Shown piece by piece: positions 49,601 to 49,834 of a stretch of 49,834 nt of DNA. Where the stretch lies: contig NZ_BJZU01000030.1 in assembly GCF_007992195.1 (NCBI RefSeq), forward strand, positions 1-49,834. The letters are read 5' to 3'. The translations under genes and the position numbers were made by a program. The notes under the pieces were generated by a model. That model was not told the DNA's origin, ran no database searches, and was given only the letters and a program-made list of their open reading frames with translations. Origin of the DNA: Methylobacterium oxalidis (GTDB taxonomy: Bacteria > Pseudomonadota > Alphaproteobacteria > Rhizobiales > Beijerinckiaceae). How positions within the stretch are numbered: the first letter of the stretch is position 1; each line of letters begins with the position of its first letter.

Positions 49601-49738
49601 TCGCTGGTCTTCGTCCCGGCCGTGTTCCTGCTGATGGACGGCCTCTCGCGCCTCCTCGGGCGGCTCCTCGGCCGCTTCGTCGGCGCCCGCGACGAGCCGG
49701 ACGGCACATCCCTGCCCCACCCCGCGGCGGGCAGCTGA
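46640..49738 (+). CDS. RND (HAE1-type) multidrug efflux permease
   Basis: A 1032-residue inner-membrane proton antiporter with 12 transmembrane helices and two large periplasmic loops. Start MRLNVSAWAIRKPVAPLVLF; helix 1 then periplasmic loop 1. The proton-relay motif in helix 4 is GILVDDAIVEIENIVRHIRL (two Asp), and helix 10 has GLVTKNAIMLVDFAVEEM with the paired Lys. The second-half GxxNxxxxVDFA-like block and the conserved C-terminal AMALGVGGEFRAPMAVAVIA are intact. It lies 50 bp after the adaptor gene. Substrates are unknown; the HAE1 group exports lipophilic drugs and solvents. Confidence 0.94.
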   Translation: MRLNVSAWAIRKPVAPLVLFLVLVVLGLVSFRGLAVTRMPNVDVPIVSVAITQGGAAPSELQTQVTKWVEDSIAGVRGVKHITSSITEGSSITTVEFRLEANTDRAVNDVKDAISKIRINLPRTIDEPVISRVEIAGLPILVYGVTAPAMTPAELSWFVEDTVARSLQGVKGVGGVERVGGVAREVRVTLIPDRLLALGITAADVNRQLRLTSADMAGGRGEVGGREQSIRTLAASRSVRDLKATSIVLPGGRKVRLDDLATVEDAIEEPRTFARFNGEPVVAFAVSRGSGASDAEVAAGVEARIREFTAAYPDVAFEKIDSSVSATLGSYDSAMHTLIEGALLAVVVVFLFLRDWRATLIAAVALPLSVFPTFWAMDALGFTLNGISLLAITLVTGILVDDAIVEIENIVRHIRLGKSPYRAAIEGADEIGLAVIAITATLIAVFAPVSFMGGIAGRYFIQFGLTIAVSVFMSLLVARLITPMLAAYFLRDHGHAEEREGRVMRAYGRLVGWSVRHRVITLIVGLTLFAGSLASTALLPSGFVPKQDNARTLVMVELAPGAKLADTVAVSDRVVARIRALPEVTSVFVDGGRQAGGKKETRLATLTVNLTPKNRRAKKQAAIETEIAALLAEEPDIRSWTLRDSGQRDLALVVSGLDVAVVSEVAARLQRDMAAIPHLVAVMSTAPLDRTEVRIRPKEGAAADLGVTTDAIAETVRVGTIGDIGLNLAKFNAKDRQVPIRVQLPESARGAVSRLENLKVPAKNGAAVPLAAVAEIELDQGPGAIDRYDRAVRVAVEANMEGSDALGSLIAQALQTPTARSLPPGVTIRQTGDAEIMAEVFSGFLMAMGAGIMMVYAVLVLLFGSFLQPLTILFSLPLSIGGAILGLLLLNMPISMPVVIGILMLMGLVTKNAIMLVDFAVEEMARGVDPVTAIVDAGRKRARPIVMTTIAMAAGMVPSAMALGVGGEFRAPMAVAVIAGLIVSTLLSLVFVPAVFLLMDGLSRLLGRLLGRFVGARDEPDGTSLPHPAAGS

Positions 49739-49752
49739 CTCGGAGCCGCCCA

Positions 49753-49834
49753 CCTCTCCCGTCCGGGAGAGGTCGAGTGCGTGCCAGCGCACCGGGTGAG
49801 GGGTGCGGGTTATCCGGAGAGGTCGCACCCCTCA
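49753..49834. repeat. Composite palindromic (REP-like) repeat, copy B (cut by window end)
   Basis: Just after the RND gene: CCTCTCCCG-TC-CGGGAGAGG (49753-49772), GTGCG-TGCCAG-CGCAC (49777-49792), and TGAGGGGTGCG pairing with CGCACCCCTCA (49797-49834). The last unit matches copy A at 14472-14509 in 34 of 38 bases. The first stem-loop, 14 bp after the stop codon, may end the operon. Confidence 0.75.

Overview
The window is GC-rich (about 70% by eye) alphaproteobacterial chromosome. MucR/Ros regulators, a GcrA-like protein, an mprF-acvB pair, GYD, DUF2189 and MEKHLA proteins and interspersed palindromes point to Hyphomicrobiales. Methylobacteriaceae is my best guess from overall style; no rRNA, tRNA or other marker in the window proves it. 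I see no tRNA, rRNA, CRISPR array, transposase or phage gene.

Layout. 0-1 kb: two MucR-type regulators in tandem, the first cut by the window edge. 1.2-5.2 kb: lysyl-phosphatidylglycerol synthase/flippase (mprF) and its hydrolase partner (acvB), overlapping by 4 bp. 5.7-10.3 kb: mostly housekeeping or unknown genes (GcrA-like, GYD, DUF2189, purC with an overlapping MEKHLA gene, a glyoxalase-related protein). 10.5-25.4 kb: a C2-sulfonate catabolic locus. 25.5-27.6 kb: small proteins and an acetylpolyamine-amidohydrolase-like deacetylase. 27.9-34.2 kb: four genes joined by 4-bp overlaps: a 3,4-ketoisomerase, an aminotransferase and an acyltransferase for a 3-N-acylamino sugar, then a 1372-residue multi-domain glycosyltransferase. 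34.5-38.5 kb: a large autotransporter whose passenger carries an internal duplication. 38.5-44.0 kb: small exported proteins, a ModE/PBP-like regulator, a Tlde1-type (DUF2778) L,D-transpeptidase-like protein and a lytic transglycosylase. 44.3-49.7 kb: a TetR-controlled RND efflux operon with two operator palindromes inside its promoter.

The sulfonate locus is the main system. Three routes appear to meet at sulfoacetaldehyde. Sulfoacetate would be imported by SauU, activated by a two-subunit ADP-forming (SucCD-like) CoA ligase and reduced by SauS. Isethionate would be imported by a second MFS carrier and oxidised by a GMC flavoprotein. Xsc then releases sulfite and acetyl phosphate, Pta makes acetyl-CoA, and a YeiH/PSE-family membrane protein is a candidate sulfite exporter. 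An IclR and a LysR regulator each sit at a divergent promoter. The described Cupriavidus sau cluster uses a single-subunit AMP-forming ligase (SauT); here it is replaced by overlapping ATP-grasp and phosphohistidine subunits. The substrates are inferred from gene neighbourhood and family, not shown by sequence alone.

Regulatory DNA is unusually readable in several places: a near-consensus promoter with a palindrome at the expected start of transcription before the GMC operon, 22-bp-spaced operators in the RND promoter, AT-rich inverted repeats before the amino-sugar operon, and a composite palindromic repeat found twice, 35 kb apart.
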